A DNA stretch of 64,000 bases from Pelodera strongyloides (lineage: Eukaryota > Nematoda > Chromadorea > Rhabditida > Rhabditidae), in NCBI GenBank assembly GCA_036852015.1, contig JAANDG010000544.1, positions 1 through 64,000 on the forward strand, given 5' to 3'. The position numbers were made by a program, and so were the translations under genes. This document shows positions 26,901 through 36,176 of this stretch, piece after piece (position 1 is the first letter of the stretch; the number at the start of each line of letters is the position of its first letter). Below the pieces are notes generated by a model that saw only the letters and a program-made list of their open reading frames with translations, did not search any database and was not told the origin of the DNA.

Positions 26901-29900
26901 TAAACAAAAGCCCGCGTATTCCACAAACTGTACTATTTAAAAATATATATCAAATACTTCCTCATTATAATCTAAAATATTGGAAATACTCAATATAATA
27001 TCAAATAACGTAACTGCATTGTGTGAAATGGCAGGTAGACAGACATTGAAAAGTTGCTACATATCAATATTAATCGCACAATATCGAAATAAACAGGTAG
27101 ACTAAAGGTATATTACAGCATAAGAAATACAAAATGAATGCAGCCGGCCCGCTGTTGTGGCGGGGTAGGTGTAAAAATTAAATGATACACCTTTAACTAT
27201 TTTTAATCGATGCCGCCTGTGTACGGTAGGCCAGTTGTTTTATTAATTCGAGGTAGTTTAGCCTTTGAGCGTGCTCCTGCCTCGGGGAGCAAAGGAAATT
27301 TGCTGCAATTTTCGCAACTTGACCGTCATAGGTCATACTATCAATAGAAATTATAAAAAAAGATGCAATTCGAGGTGAACCTATCCCTTTAAAGGGACAG
27401 GCCCATCAAAGTAAACCTATATTTACGATACGTTCATAATGACTATCAAGCATTTTTATTACAATATATACAAACTAAATTTCACATTTATTTGCCATGG
27501 AAAACTTTTTTACGATGCGCTCAGCTTAAATGTATACCATAAAGCCGCAAATATCCTTGTCGTCTATGCAAATTTATCGTGGAATTATAATGCGATTAAA
27601 ATTTGCATATATAGCTTTGAAATCTGCAGTTTTATGGTACACATATGCGTTGAGCGCATTGGAAAAAAGTTTTCCAGGGCGAATAATGGTGAAATTTAGT
27701 TTGTATATATTGTAATAAAAATGCTTGATAGTCACTATGGACGTATCGTAAATATAGGTTTACTTTGATGGGCCTGTCCCTTTAAGGATTAAAATTTCAG
27801 GCACATTTCTCTTCGCACGGAGACCAATCTACCAATGTGTTTGCCGTTCCTTTTTGTGCACATTGTACTCAAGACCTACGTGCCGGATGAGCTTAGTGGT
27901 GGGTTTTTTTTTGTTATTTTTTTTTTGAAAGTGGAACTTTTTTCCGCATAATTGCTCTTTATTTCTGGTTGTGGTTTCGGTCGAAAGCTTGTCACGGGCA
28001 AGATCCGAACTTGCGTTGCGTGCATTAGAGTCGAACGCGCTAGCCATTGGACCAGACGACCCCTAATTTTGCGTATTTCCAGGTTTGGTGGATGCGTTGG
28101 CTGATCCGCGAGCGTATCTCACACAACAACAGAAACGTCAGGAAGCACTGCATCACATGGGAGTGGAAGACAGCGATATTGTTGATGTGAGGATTTTTCA
28201 ATTTTTCTGGAATTGGACATGGCATAGTTTGTAGTTTGGTCTAACATAGTTTGTAGTTTGTAAGGAAAGATGAAGGCTCGAAGCGCTGGCCTGCAGGCAC
28301 GCACCACATTCCTTAGAAAAAGATAACTAATCAATAAAGTTTTGTGACGAGTAATTATATTAGTCTGCTGATAGATGCACATGATCATACTTTCAATTAG
28401 AGTACTAGTACGTACAAGAAATTAGTTCGGGTTGAATTTTCTGCCGTTAGTTAAAGCTAAATACCTGTCGGTTTTTGTAACACATCGAGTACACCAGCAT
28501 TCTTATGCAGCCTATGCAAATGACCATAAATTAGAATACAAAATCTAGCTAAAATCAAGCAAATTAGCATAAATACGTAAGAATTCAGTTGTCCACGAGG
28601 CGTTTCAAAAACCGGCCGGTATGTCGCTTTAACAGAAAATTTATTGTTGTAGGTTCTACCGACGAAGAACAATCTATCAGCCAAGAATAAGACGTTACAA
28701 AAGGCCAATGGTTCATCGTCTACACTACTGAATGAGTGAGTTTTTATAAACTTTATTTATTTTATTTTATATTTTAGAAAATTAATTTTCAGTAAACCAA
28801 GGATACTCCCGCGAAGTTTGATGCAGATAATTGTGATAATCTGCCCGAAGCAGTTGCTACTTACTGTGTATGGTCGCTATCAATCCATAAGATGCGGAAC
28901 TGTATTGAAATTGAACCATCCTTGAATAAACTAGCACGCTCTTCAAGCGTAATGGGGTTTCCAAATTTCCAAGTATCCCAAAAATTCGGTGTGCTGCTGT
29001 CAATACTACCGTATTTCCACACGGCATTATATAAAAAAATTAAAAAATATTCTCGTGTAGTTTCAAAATACCGTAAATTTTCATCATACTTGGAAACCCC
29101 CTAAACGATTTTATTTTTAATATAAAGAAAAAATTTAGCCACTCACAGCCACAATCAACTCGTGCAACTGATGGTCAAACGCCGACCAATTCAGCTAGAC
29201 CTCCTGGCGAAGCAGCAGTGGACAAGTTCAAGGTGGGGTTTATATATTATTGTGATATATACATTATTATTGTGATCATAATAATGTATACTGGTACTCG
29301 TTAATAACCGTGCTAAGCTAACTACGTTCTCAGGCGCGCACATGCGAAACCGCGTCCGCGGGAAAGAAGGCTTTTTGACATAAGAAAGGCGGTAAGCAGA
29401 AAAGAGGGCGGAGATTGTTTCTCTCTGTCTCGAGGTTTCCGATGCAAATTTGCAATCTTCTCCCGCGGACGCGGATTCGCATGTCAGCGCAGCGCGCCTG
29501 AGGACCAGAGCAGCGACGGTGATCAAGAACAGTCATTTCTTATCTACATTCATCAACTTTATTGGATTAGCCCGTTGTCTGTTCGTTCTCACATGGGCAC
29601 TCCATTTTTCCTTTCTGTTTCTTTAATGTGGGTTTGAAACTTATTCTTTATATTCTTGTACATGCTCTTGTATTATATGCAAATTGCTTATGCCCATTAG
29701 ATCAGGAAGTGCGCTGATTACATGTAGAAGCTGGGAATGCAAATCTCAATTATACGTTTCACAAACCACATAAAATGTAATTTTAATTGCTCTAACAATT
29801 AGCAGTAATTCCCAAGTTCCGGTCGCTCGCTTATTCGCGCAATTTATTTTTCTATGTGTATTTTGTCAAGGGCGGTGTGAATGCCATTCGCCGGCATCTC

Positions 29901-32900
29901 TCTCGCGGTCTTGTGCGCGGGCCAGACGCGGGCCCGGAAAGCCCGGGTGCGGGTCCTTCTAGACGGGGGTCACGGTCGTCCAGGCGAGCCTCTGGCTCGC
30001 CAGCTGACACCACGGCTCCTGTGCCGTCCGCAACACACCTCTCGGCTACATTCTCGCACCAACGACACCACTCGATGAGCATCAAAAGACGCGACTTCCA
30101 CACCGAACGCCTCCAGGTCTAGAATAAATCCCAGGAATGAAGAATTTTAAATTTTCAGCTCCGCCCCCGATTTTTTAATCAATTTTCATTACCTGTTTTT
30201 TTCCTTGAAAGTTTACCCATAATCTTACGCTTTATCATTTTTTTATTCTTCTTTTTGCATATTTTTATTTTTCCCATTTTTGATTAATTGAACTTTTCCT
30301 GGATCAATCTTGAAGCTATGGACGACTGAGAGACTCCGTGTTCCAAGTTATTGATTTATTAATCGATTTATTGATTTATCGATTGTTTAGGTGGACCCAA
30401 TCGAAGTGGAAGATCTGAGAAAGGACAAGAGTTTTGTGAAGTTGAAGAAAAAACATATCAAAGACATGGACGAGATGAAAAAGAAACAGCAGAAGCAAAG
30501 GGAATCATGTCAGAAACAGCAGGTTCGACATTGCCACTTACATGTACTTGTGCGGTTCGCAGCGAGAACCTGGCGCGAAAATGCCGCGCGGCGAAAGTCT
30601 GGCGCTGGCACGGCGAAGGTATGGCGAAAATATTGAGTGCGCGACGAGTTGTAGGCCAACCTGGTATTTCGCGTTTCTCGTTGGCGATTTATCTTGAACC
30701 ACACCCTGATGTTAATGATAAAAAATGTTCAAACCTCACTATACATTTCAGATGAAAGAATTGCAAAAGGTATGTCTTGTGTACAAAGAGAAACTATTCG
30801 TGGCCATGTAACTGTAATCTGTAATCATTTTGGTTTCTTAGGTTAACCTTGTGTGATGATGCTCACTGAAACACGTACTTTTAGTTGTTTTTTTGTAAGT
30901 TCAAAGTACTCACACGCGAGTTTTGGCTTAATGTTTTCGCTCTCCAGATGCGCCGCAGAGGCACTAGAGTTCTTGAGTTTTCGTCAAATCATAGGGCTTG
31001 TTGATTGTGCAATATCTTGTCATTGTCATTTGTCTCCGTTCTAATTATGTTTTGTCCATTGTCGATAATTGTTGACTAATTGTTAGTTGTCACGAGATGC
31101 TAATTGTCAGTCTGGATTCTTTGGTTTCCTTTCTTCTATACGAAAGGAGTTACAGTTCCAAGAATTCGAGCAATTGTCAATTGTCCATTTGTTATTGCTA
31201 ATAATAATAAAAACAAGCGAGTGGTCCTCGCTAGTGAAAAATCTGTGAGCTACAGTATCTGGCTTTAATCTTACCCTTTGGCCTACGGTAGTTTGAGCAT
31301 CTTTTAGCAAACGACCGTGGACAAGTTACTGACAGACAACCAGAGGAGTCAGAAAAAGAAGGGCGGACTTGGCGGGCGGCACGCGGCACTTTGTGATAGG
31401 ATATCGGATCCAAAAGAAGCTGCAAACACGCAAAGGGTACTGTAGATCGTGTTCTGTGGTTTGAGTTGGTTACTGTATTTCGTGTAGTGTTTGTTTGCTT
31501 ACTGTATTTCGTGCGGTGTTCTGTTGTCTACTGTAATCGTGCAGTGTTCTGTTGTTTACTGTACTCGTACTGTGTTCTCCCCTACCGTGTATTTGTTCTG
31601 CCTTGTGAAATGCTTGCCCCATGGGATTACCAACATTTTCTATTTAATTAAAAAAAAATCGATCGTGGTTGGAATAGGATCGCGAAGGCTTTGGTATCGT
31701 ATATGATGGAAAAAGTTGAGGAATGGTATTGGTTCCTGCATGTTTCTTTGGTGTGGATCTTTGCTATATGATCATTGACGAGCTTTCGTGGGTTCAGTAT
31801 TGTTTGACCGGGTTTCAGGTTTGGTTTCAGTAGTTTCATGGAATCCGTAGATTCTTGTGGACTGCAGTTGTGTCTTTTGCCTGTTGTGCTTGAGTTCCAG
31901 TTGAAGACGAAGAATACAAGTCGCCAATAGATTTAATAAAAAAAAAGAATTTCGAGTTTTTACCGTTCATCAAACCGACGCTTTACTATGAAAGCATGCA
32001 TTTGTTCTGCGACAAGAAGCTCGTTTATTTTGTTGTGCAATACGTTTCGTTGCGTAGGTAAATGGCTGATAGTTCGTCGTACAATACGTTTCAGTGCCTT
32101 GATTAAAAAGTGTTGTGCCAATGTAGTGCTAATGGACCGTTCATACTATGCTGTGATTGTGATTATTTTGGTTATGTCGAAGTATTAGTATGCACTGGAC
32201 AACTCCTGTAATAACACGCATCCCAAGGAAATTACAAATAGCTTCAGCAGAAAAAAACCTTCTATGTCGTGGTTTTCGTGAGTGGCAACCCAGCAATCCA
32301 GCATGTTTTTTTTTAAATTTTATTTGAAAAGGATGGGTCATCTCAAGTGGTCTTACTTTGTGTATTAATGATACGGGTGCAACCAAAAATCAATAATTAT
32401 AGTCTATTAAAAAAATAGTCTATTAAAAAAAAAAGACTACTTGAGATCACGACCCCATCCCTTTAAAGTGTTGGCATTTTTTGAATTCGCGCCTTTTCTT
32501 ACCGTGATTAGTTCAGATGCGTTCTTTGGTTTCGAATCAGACGGACGAGTGGTCATCACTAATGCGACGGCACGAAACGGAGGAATTTGAAATGAGAAAG
32601 AATCATATCAGGGAGGAGTTCGACTTGCTAAGGTATCGATTATGTGGAACTAAATTCGGTTCGAAAACTACAGTATGCGAATTTGCATCACACCGTATAA
32701 TAACGCGGCGTACGGTAAAATATGTGAAATTTCAAAACACGGCCTCGTTCAGAAAACACGTGCCTGAAACAGAGCCCTTTTTCCATGAAAAACATGCATA
32801 GATTATGAAAACCGAAAAGGCCATCGGAAAACTGAAGCATACCACTTTCGAAACAGATCTCATAAACACAGAAACTCAGAAAGTCGAAGAATGTTTAAAG

Positions 32901-34515
32901 CGCAATACCGGCCGGTTTTTAAAACGCGTTGCGTACACCTGCTTTCTTATGCAGCATATGCAAATGAGCAAAAATTGGAGTAAAAACTAGACCCCTCTTT
33001 GCATTAATGCATAGGACTGCAAGTACTTGAGATGCGTTTCAAAAACCGGCCGGTATTTCGCTTTAATATGAAATTATTTCCAGAAAACTGATGTTGGACG
33101 CGCAGAAGACTCAGATGACAGCGTTGAAAACTCGACTCGAAGCGGAAAATAAAGAATTGCGAAGTTATCAGACCAAGAAGAGCATGGAGGACTCGAGTTT
33201 GATTAAGAACGTGGGTTTTTCTTCCCGGAACTTCCGGGCCTGGCGGCCTGGTAGCTGTCGGGTCGTGGGTTCGACTCCCGCCCCAAGCGGCAGGCGTCCG
33301 CACCCACCAATTTGTGGAATTGTAGTTGAAAGTTGAAAGCGACTGGACAAGACATGTTGTCTGATTTGATTTTTCTGAATGTTCTGCGTAAGGCTGTATT
33401 CACTAACACGTGGAGCCCTCCCTGACCTCCCCAGGGAGCCGAAGAGTGCGTAGAGAGTACGAGAGCAGAAGAGATTCAGAGCGCTCGTGAGCATAGGGAG
33501 GGTTCCCTCTGTGTTGGTGAATACGGCCTCTGCGTATTACGTGAGTGTGACCCAGCCATTTTACTAGAGAATTATGTTTTCCACAAAGGAAATTAATTCA
33601 GGACAAAGGCATTAAAACCAAGGCTGAAAAGGACCGGCGAGTCAAAGAATTGCAAGAAAAGAACTTGAAATTGTTCGTGGAAGAGCGAAGAAGATTGGCC
33701 ATGAAGTGAGTGGTTGTTTGTTTTTCTATTTTCACCTTATATGTCTTTTCCTTATGTACCCGAAAAAAACAGTGAAGAATGTAGCTCCCTTTTGGTGATT
33801 CTGCCTCTTTTGAGAGTCATATTTTTGGAGGAAATTTGGCTTATTGGATAATCCACCACAGACACCCGGGCACCACTGGACACCTTCAGCTAAACATGTG
33901 CCATTTTCCAAGATTAGGTCGAAGTACGGATTATCATATCTTCATTAGCATACTTACAATGTGAACTTAGATTATTAATTGTTTAAAGTTCATGCAAAGG
34001 TTAAAGTGGTGTCCAATGGTGTCCAGTGGTGTCTGGATGTCCATGGTGTACTATCCAATAGGCCGCAAATTTATACGCAGAGCTGTGGTCTTCAAAATCC
34101 TGCTTACTATTTTTGCTTGCTAATTCCTGTGTAGAAAAAAGTATACGTTAATCAGAAGATTAATGTATTCTATTTTTAATTTTTAGAGCGCAGAAACATG
34201 AGGAACAACTTGCGAAACGGCATCAAAATCAGGTGGAGGAACTGGACAAAGAGGCCCAAAAGGTAGAGTGCTTTCTTCTCTTTTAGTCTAACAGTTTCGT
34301 CTTTTCTCTCTCTCTCGCTCTCTCTGTCTCTCTCTCGCTCTCTCTGTCTCTCTCCATCTCCCTCTCTCTCTCTATATATCTCTCTCTCTCCCTGTCATAT
34401 TTTTGCCGTATCCAACCAAAACTTTTTTATACTTAGTTCCTTTCAGGCATTCGACCAGGAGGAAGCTAACCACAAGGAAGAACAACTAGCTTCAAGGCCC
34501 GAATCTGTTGTTTGA
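4487..34515 (+). CDS. egl-8: Phosphoinositide phospholipase C-beta (EGL-8 ortholog), about 40 exons
   Basis: This is a PLC-beta, which cleaves PIP2 to IP3 and diacylglycerol downstream of Gq at the plasma membrane; in C. elegans it promotes neuromuscular transmission. The ATG follows a short upstream region and opens [12 protein letters not shown], nearly the start of C. elegans EGL-8. Order: PH-like (res. 1-~145), EF hands (~150-310), PI-PLC X (~315-480), acidic linker, PI-PLC Y, C2, and a long charged coiled-coil C-terminal domain found only in PLC-beta. Visible catalytic motifs are SHNTYL (first His), ELDCWDG (Ca ligands) and [10 protein letters not shown] (second His). The protein ends PESVV, a class-I PDZ-binding pattern like the C. 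elegans end. Length is about 1360 aa without the uncertain exon at 18673, or about 1430 with it. Junction phases agree throughout except at that exon. The introns are swollen by foldback elements. Exon coordinates are in the following entries. Confidence 0.95.
4613..4757. mobile_element. Foldback MITE, family E
   Basis: AGAGGCCGTATTCACCAACA and its inverted copy, with CCCTGG/CCAGGG inner stems, in egl-8 intron 1. Confidence 0.85.
4860..5095. repeat. Degenerate minisatellite in egl-8 intron 1
   Basis: Five or so imperfect units built on GATTACTGTAATTGTCTGAAGG, spaced about 45 bp. Confidence 0.7.
6043..6113. repeat. Interstitial nematode telomere repeats (TTAGGC)n
   Basis: About eleven units of CCTAAG with one added A, in egl-8 intron 5. 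Shorter runs lie at 4146-4162 and 6730-6772, all in the same orientation. Confidence 0.92.
6378..6414 (-). other. Antisense copy of egl-8 exon 13/5' splice-site junction
   Basis: The reverse complement of this segment matches 11320-11356 at 36 of 37 positions, including the exon end GTTCCG and the donor gtgagcaattttt. In RNA the one difference is a G-U pair. It sits in egl-8 intron 5. Confidence 0.8.
6415..6463. repeat. 15-bp tandem repeat, three copies
   Basis: Unit TTAGCGTACCTCTCC, directly next to the antisense segment 6378-6414. Confidence 0.85.
6730..6772. repeat. Short interstitial TTAGGC arrays
   Basis: Two short runs of CCTAAG interrupted by TCTCTCGG, right after egl-8 exon 6. Confidence 0.8.
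7127..7300. mobile_element. Foldback MITE, family J
   Basis: TTTAAAGCCGTAGTGGTGC to GGTACAGTACGGCTTTAA, with TTTGGGAAATTTGCATAT arms. Confidence 0.85.
7481..7646. mobile_element. Foldback element, family H (single copy seen)
   Basis: GCCGATTCCAATAAAACTTACC and GGTAAATTTTATTGGAACCGGC are inverted, with arms through TTTAGCGTGCTCTC. Confidence 0.8.
7871..8232. mobile_element. Foldback MITE, family C (360 bp)
   Basis: TTAAAGGGATCGGTTCACCT and its inverted copy; long near-perfect arms around GACAATTACCC/GGGTAATTGTC. Confidence 0.88.
9931..10114. repeat. 37-bp GC-rich minisatellite, five units
   Basis: Unit starts GCGTACTCGGGCTCGCGCGT and ends GTGCCGCACG; units begin at 9931, 9968, 10005, 10042 and 10079. 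It is strongly GC-rich in an AT-rich intron. Confidence 0.92.
10341..10511. mobile_element. Foldback MITE, family B
   Basis: Ends TTAAAGCGAAA..CGGCCGGTTTTTGAAACGC and its complement; the centre carries CTCGA..TTAGC and TTCATTAGCATA. In egl-8 intron 10. Confidence 0.85.
10712..10778 (+). pseudogene. tRNA-like relic
   Basis: A B-box-like GGGGTTCGATTCC and a poor A-box-like TGGCGTAGTTG are spaced as in a tRNA, but no acceptor stem forms. It lies in egl-8 intron 11. Confidence 0.4.
10998..11152. mobile_element. Foldback MITE, family K
   Basis: Ends with ACACGTGG and CCACGTGCCATACCGCTTTAA; the centre has ATGCAAAACAAG and CTTGATTTGCAT. Confidence 0.75.
11362..11533. mobile_element. Foldback MITE, family B
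   Basis: TTAA flanks AGCGAAATACCGGCCGGT and its inverted copy. It starts 17 nt after the 5' splice site of egl-8 exon 13. Confidence 0.88.
12769..12950. mobile_element. Foldback MITE, family K
   Basis: TTAAAGCGATATAACAGC to GGCTGTTATACCGCTTTAA, with the family centre of ATGCAAATTAA type. Confidence 0.8.
13254..13388. mobile_element. Partial MITE, family K
   Basis: Left end degraded (GACACTTGGTTTCTTAAC); right end AGCACGTGTCATACCACTTTAA. Confidence 0.6.
14790..14839. repeat. 50-nt T tract
   Basis: Unbroken T run in the egl-8 intron between exons 14312-14485 and 14921-15040. It makes spurious poly-Phe/poly-Lys frames. Confidence 0.95.
15628..15806. mobile_element. Foldback MITE, family A
   Basis: Same ends and arms as the copy at 979, in the egl-8 intron between 15040 and 16918. 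Confidence 0.85.
15965..16147. mobile_element. Foldback MITE, family K (left end degraded)
   Basis: ATTTTTGAAACGTATG on the left and ACCACGTGTCATGTTGCTTTAA on the right, with ATATGCAAATTCATG in the centre. Confidence 0.7.
16451..16870. mobile_element. Foldback MITE, family D (420 bp)
   Basis: TTAAAGGGACAGGCCCACCG and its inverted copy, with arms through ACTTCCCCATGGTGAATCTG. Confidence 0.88.
17440..17586. mobile_element. Foldback MITE, family E
   Basis: GAGGCCGTATTCACCAACAC to GTTGGTGAATACGGCGTC. Confidence 0.83.
18673..18890 (+). other. egl-8: Candidate egl-8 linker exon (uncertain borders, possibly alternative)
   Basis: A GC-rich open stretch in AT-rich surroundings reads [20 protein letters not shown]... 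and [19 protein letters not shown]..., in the phase left by exon 18, and ends at a good donor (GG/gtgaga). It leaves two extra bases while the next firm exon (21616) starts in phase 0. A further exon is therefore needed: a 16-nt micro-exon at 18928-18943 would fit numerically, but its upstream intron would be only 37 nt. The alternative is that this exon belongs to an isoform. Skipping it gives a clean exon 18 to 21616 join. Confidence 0.45.
19234..19411. mobile_element. Foldback MITE, family K
   Basis: TTAAAGCGGTATAGCACGTGG to CCACGTACCACGCCGG. Confidence 0.75.
19703..19884. mobile_element. Foldback MITE, family B
   Basis: Ends AAAGCGAAATACTGGCCGG and CCTTCCGGTATTTCGCTTT, with the family B centre. 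Confidence 0.85.
20555..20724. mobile_element. Foldback MITE, family K
   Basis: TTTAAAGGAATATGGTGCGTGG to CCACGTGTCATTCCGCTTGAA. Confidence 0.75.
21243..21411. mobile_element. Foldback MITE, family K
   Basis: TTTTAAAGCAGTATAGAAGCC to GGCTGTCATTCTGCTTC, with TATATTCATTTGCATA inside. Confidence 0.75.
21808..21885. repeat. GA-rich simple repeat
   Basis: GAGAGA run just after the first Y-domain exon. Comparable purine tracts lie at 26398-26413 and 46843-46935. Confidence 0.9.
22632..22776. mobile_element. Foldback element, family N
   Basis: GTGGCCGTATGCACGAACAC and TGTTCCTGCATACGGCCAC are inverted, with GGGAG/CTCCC inner stems. Confidence 0.75.
23093..23243. mobile_element. Foldback MITE, family B (centre deletion)
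   Basis: TTAAAGCGAAATACCGGCC and its inverted copy; shorter than other copies. Its right end is 21 nt before the acceptor of the exon at 23265. Confidence 0.85.
23880..23962. repeat. CT-rich simple repeat
   Basis: CTCTCT run in a C2-domain intron. Comparable tracts lie at 186-213, 34296-34395 and 59406-59565. Confidence 0.9.
24098..24440. mobile_element. Foldback MITE, family D-like
   Basis: TTTAAAGGGACAGGCCCACG to CGTGGGCCTCTCCCTTTAA. The left arm (ATGTCCGGAATTTTAGAAAT) is shared with the copy at 45929; the right arm is shortened. Confidence 0.8.
24790..27392. mobile_element. 2.6-kb element with about 170-bp terminal inverted repeats
   Basis: Both ends read ttAAAGGGATAGGTTCACCTCG and match for about 170 bp as inverted copies with only two or three differences, through CCTCGAATTAATAAAACAAC. 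Each end sits in TTTAAA. The inside is unique-looking AT-rich DNA with the possible spliced ORF at 25679-26201 and no transposase. A half element lies on its left, and a family D foldback starts on the shared TTTAAA at its right. Confidence 0.8.
25679..26201 (-). CDS. Possible small nested gene inside a TIR element, unknown function
   Basis: On the minus strand a good acceptor (ttttccag) is followed 22 nt later by an ATG. The frame opens [19 protein letters not shown] and continues through [18 protein letters not shown] to DQDQRIM (26201-25989). It then meets a donor (ATG/gtaaat); the acceptor ttttttcag at 25703 adds IRHRPQG and a stop (25702-25679), giving 78 aa. A polyA-like AATAAA lies near 25352 on that strand. 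Alternatively only the part after tttgtag at 26116 is an exon of a longer gene. I recognise no family. It sits within the 2.6-kb element 24790-27392, so it may be captured or chance sequence. Confidence 0.35.
27389..27785. mobile_element. Foldback MITE, family D
   Basis: TTAAAGGGACAGGCCCATC and its inverted copy. It abuts the 2.6-kb element on the left and ends 15 nt before the acceptor of egl-8 exon 27801. Confidence 0.87.
27985..28062 (-). pseudogene. tRNA-like relic
   Basis: The minus strand starts GGGTCGTCTGGTCCAATGGC and has a T arm GCAAG-TTCGGAT-CTTGC, but the acceptor strands do not pair. It lies in the egl-8 intron between 27898 and 28083, and resembles the relic near 40600. Confidence 0.5.
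28451..28632. mobile_element. Foldback MITE, family B
   Basis: TTAAAGCTAAATACCTGTCGG with inverted CCGGCCGGTATGTCGCTTTAA; 20 nt before the acceptor of the exon at 28653. Confidence 0.85.
28953..29100. mobile_element. Inverted-repeat element, family M
   Basis: GGGGTTTCCAA..AAGTATCC and CATACTTGGAAACCCC are inverted, with ACTACCGTATTT/AAAATACCGTA inside. A half copy starts near 5329. Confidence 0.7.
29330..29503. mobile_element. Foldback element, family G
   Basis: TCAGGCGCGCACATGCGAAACC and GGATTCGCATGTCAGCGC with CGCGGGAAAGAAGGCTTTTTG inside, in the egl-8 intron after 29232. Confidence 0.8.
31437..31585. repeat. Degenerate minisatellite starting at a 5' splice site
   Basis: Four to five units of about 30 bp built on TACTGTATTTCGTGCAGTG and TTCTGTTGTT, beginning immediately after egl-8 exon 31308-31436. 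Confidence 0.65.
32894..33066. mobile_element. Foldback MITE, family B
   Basis: TTTAAAGCGCAATACCGGCC and its inverted copy; 17 nt before the acceptor of the exon at 33084. Confidence 0.85.
33228..33296 (+). pseudogene. tRNA-like relic
   Basis: It contains an A-box-like GGCCTGGTAGCTG and a good B-box GTGGGTTCGACTCCC, without a closing acceptor stem. It lies in the egl-8 intron after 33210. Confidence 0.45.
33390..33531. mobile_element. Foldback MITE, family E
   Basis: AAGGCTGTATTCACTAACAC to GTTGGTGAATACGGCCTCT. Confidence 0.83.
33841..34062. mobile_element. Inverted-repeat element, GTGTCC-rich
   Basis: TTATTGGATAATCCACCACAG and CCATGGTGTACTATCCAATAG are inverted, with GGACACC/GGTGTCC repeats. 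Confidence 0.65.
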
Positions 34516-34937
34516 ATCTGCCCGAATAGCTTCGCGCGTTGCTTGTCGCGCCACGGTTGCGTCGCGTGTCGCGTCGCGTGATTTTGCGGAAAATGGGTTT
34601 CCGGTGACTCTTTTGCACATTGCCTGATTAGTATCGTCATGTTACTCCCCGTCTAAAGCCAAACTCCTAATTGTTGTGTCCTTGAAGCAGCAGGAAGGCT
34701 ACTTGATATACTGATCCTGACAACATGTTATGTATTCCCTTCAAAACTTCACTCTCTCCCTTGCTCACTGTTATGTTGTGGTCTCAACGCCTCCCCCTAA
34801 TACCCTACATTTAGTTTGACGGACTTTTGATTTATAGATTGATAAAACTAGATCACGATTAGACATGACTAGCGGCCTCTGAACCAGTTCCACCAATAGT
34901 TGTATGTGTATATATCCAGATTAAATTTAGTGTAGTT

Positions 34938-35100
34938 TTAAAGGGAAATGGTACGTGGTTTGTGAAACGAATTTACGCATGCTGCATTACCGTGAATGGT
35001 AACAAATTCTGCGCTGTGCATTCCTGGCGTAGACAGGGTGCATTAGAAAGCAGTTATGGCCCAGAGTAATGTTTCTAAACCACGTGTCATGCCCCTTTAA
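34938..35100. mobile_element. Foldback MITE, family K
   Basis: TTAAAGGGAAATGGTACGTGG to CCACGTGTCATGCCCCTTTAA. Confidence 0.75.
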
Positions 35101-35227
35101 ATGATTAGGTAATATGTGCAAATTATATTTCTCCCGGTTCTTCTCAAAGCGTCATTCCAATACTAACTGTCTCTTAAACATGTTGTGCAGGAGCCATATT
35201 TGCCAAGTTTTTTTTTGTAGTTTATAG

Positions 35228-35388
35228 TTAAACGGTATAACAGTCGGGTTTTGAAACGTTTATTGGACTCTGTATTCCCATGAGTGAATCTGCGCGATTT
35301 TGTAGTCTAATTGCATTCATTTGCATGTAACATATGGGAATACCGTTGTCATCATACGGTCCAAAAACCGGCCGTTATATCGCTTTAT
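35228..35388. mobile_element. Foldback MITE, family K
   Basis: TTAAACGGTATAACAGTCGGG to CCGGCCGTTATATCGCTTTA. Confidence 0.75.
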
Positions 35389-36176
35389 CTAATAGTTCAT
35401 AAGTTGTACCCTTATTTTTTTTTACTTTGTGTTATTGTTCGATTACCGATATATGAATATATACGATGTATTAGGGTCGAGTTTTGTTCCATGTTTTATG
35501 TATTAATGTAACTGTCAGTATTTGTTTTGTTGTGTACGTAGCTCGTCGCTTTTTTGAAAGTTCGACTTATTATTTTTTTGTTTAACACTCGATTTCCATG
35601 TTTAAACGGGCCGTTATTGTTTTCTTTTTTTTTGTGTTTTAGTTTGTAAACCAATATTCGTTTTAAACTTGCACTTAATTATGTAATAAATTTTAATAAT
35701 ATTTTTGGCGTAATCTTTTTCATGCTAAAGTCCAAAACTTCAATGTCAAAACATATTTGCCGTTATTCTTACCACACATAACTGTCACCTCCAACAGATA
35801 ATTTTCTCTGGTCCGACCTATTCACAAAACGTTTCAAGACGAGCATTAATAAAAGCAGAAGTGATCAACCTATTATTCGATGACACTTCTTGACAACAAA
35901 CAAAGAAATTTTTATCAAACAGTACTTTAATCAAGCAATTCTTACAACAAAGTATTATGCGCAGTGTCAGTAGCTGTAGTCCATAGTCCATTTTTCATTG
36001 ATTAATCTGAAAAAACGCGTTTTCACATGCTTTTACCAGGCGTGTTATGACTAGACTTATTCAACTGCGGAATATTGTCATCGCGAATATCGAAGAAGCT
36101 TCGCGCAGTCGATCGCAAAAAAAGGTGTGCCATAAGTGCGCCACGTATCCATAAACCAGAATTGCGCACCTTTCGC

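Larger units (their letters stand above)
23265..28186 (+). other. egl-8: egl-8 exons: end of Y domain and C2 domain
   Basis: Exons: 23265-23354, 23568-23653, 23751-23829, 24526-24632, 27801-27898, 28083-28186. They read [21 protein letters not shown], then C2 strands [57 protein letters not shown] and [17 protein letters not shown]. The intron from 24633 to 27800 is 3.2 kb because it holds three abutting inverted-repeat elements. Confidence 0.92.
28653..34515 (+). other. egl-8: egl-8 exons: C-terminal coiled-coil regulatory domain
   Basis: Exons: 28653-28735, 29139-29232, 29871-30116, 30391-30522, 30752-30769 (18 nt, MKELQK), 31308-31436, 32517-32632, 33084-33210, 33602-33705, 34187-34262, 34447-34515. 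The exon at 29871 encodes [12 protein letters not shown] followed by an Arg/Ser/Pro-rich segment and may be isoform-specific; its acceptor is gtcaag. The rest is Lys/Glu/Gln-rich heptad-like sequence ([31 protein letters not shown]), as in the membrane- and Gq-binding C-terminal domain of PLC-beta. The TGA is at 34513-34515. Confidence 0.87.
34516..36176. other. Convergent intergenic region between egl-8 and the granulin gene
   Basis: No gene was seen. It begins with a GC-rich repeat of GCGTCGCGTG type (34535-34582, also at 14204-14251) and contains two foldback elements (34938, 35228). An AATAAA lies near 35686. Confidence 0.5.
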
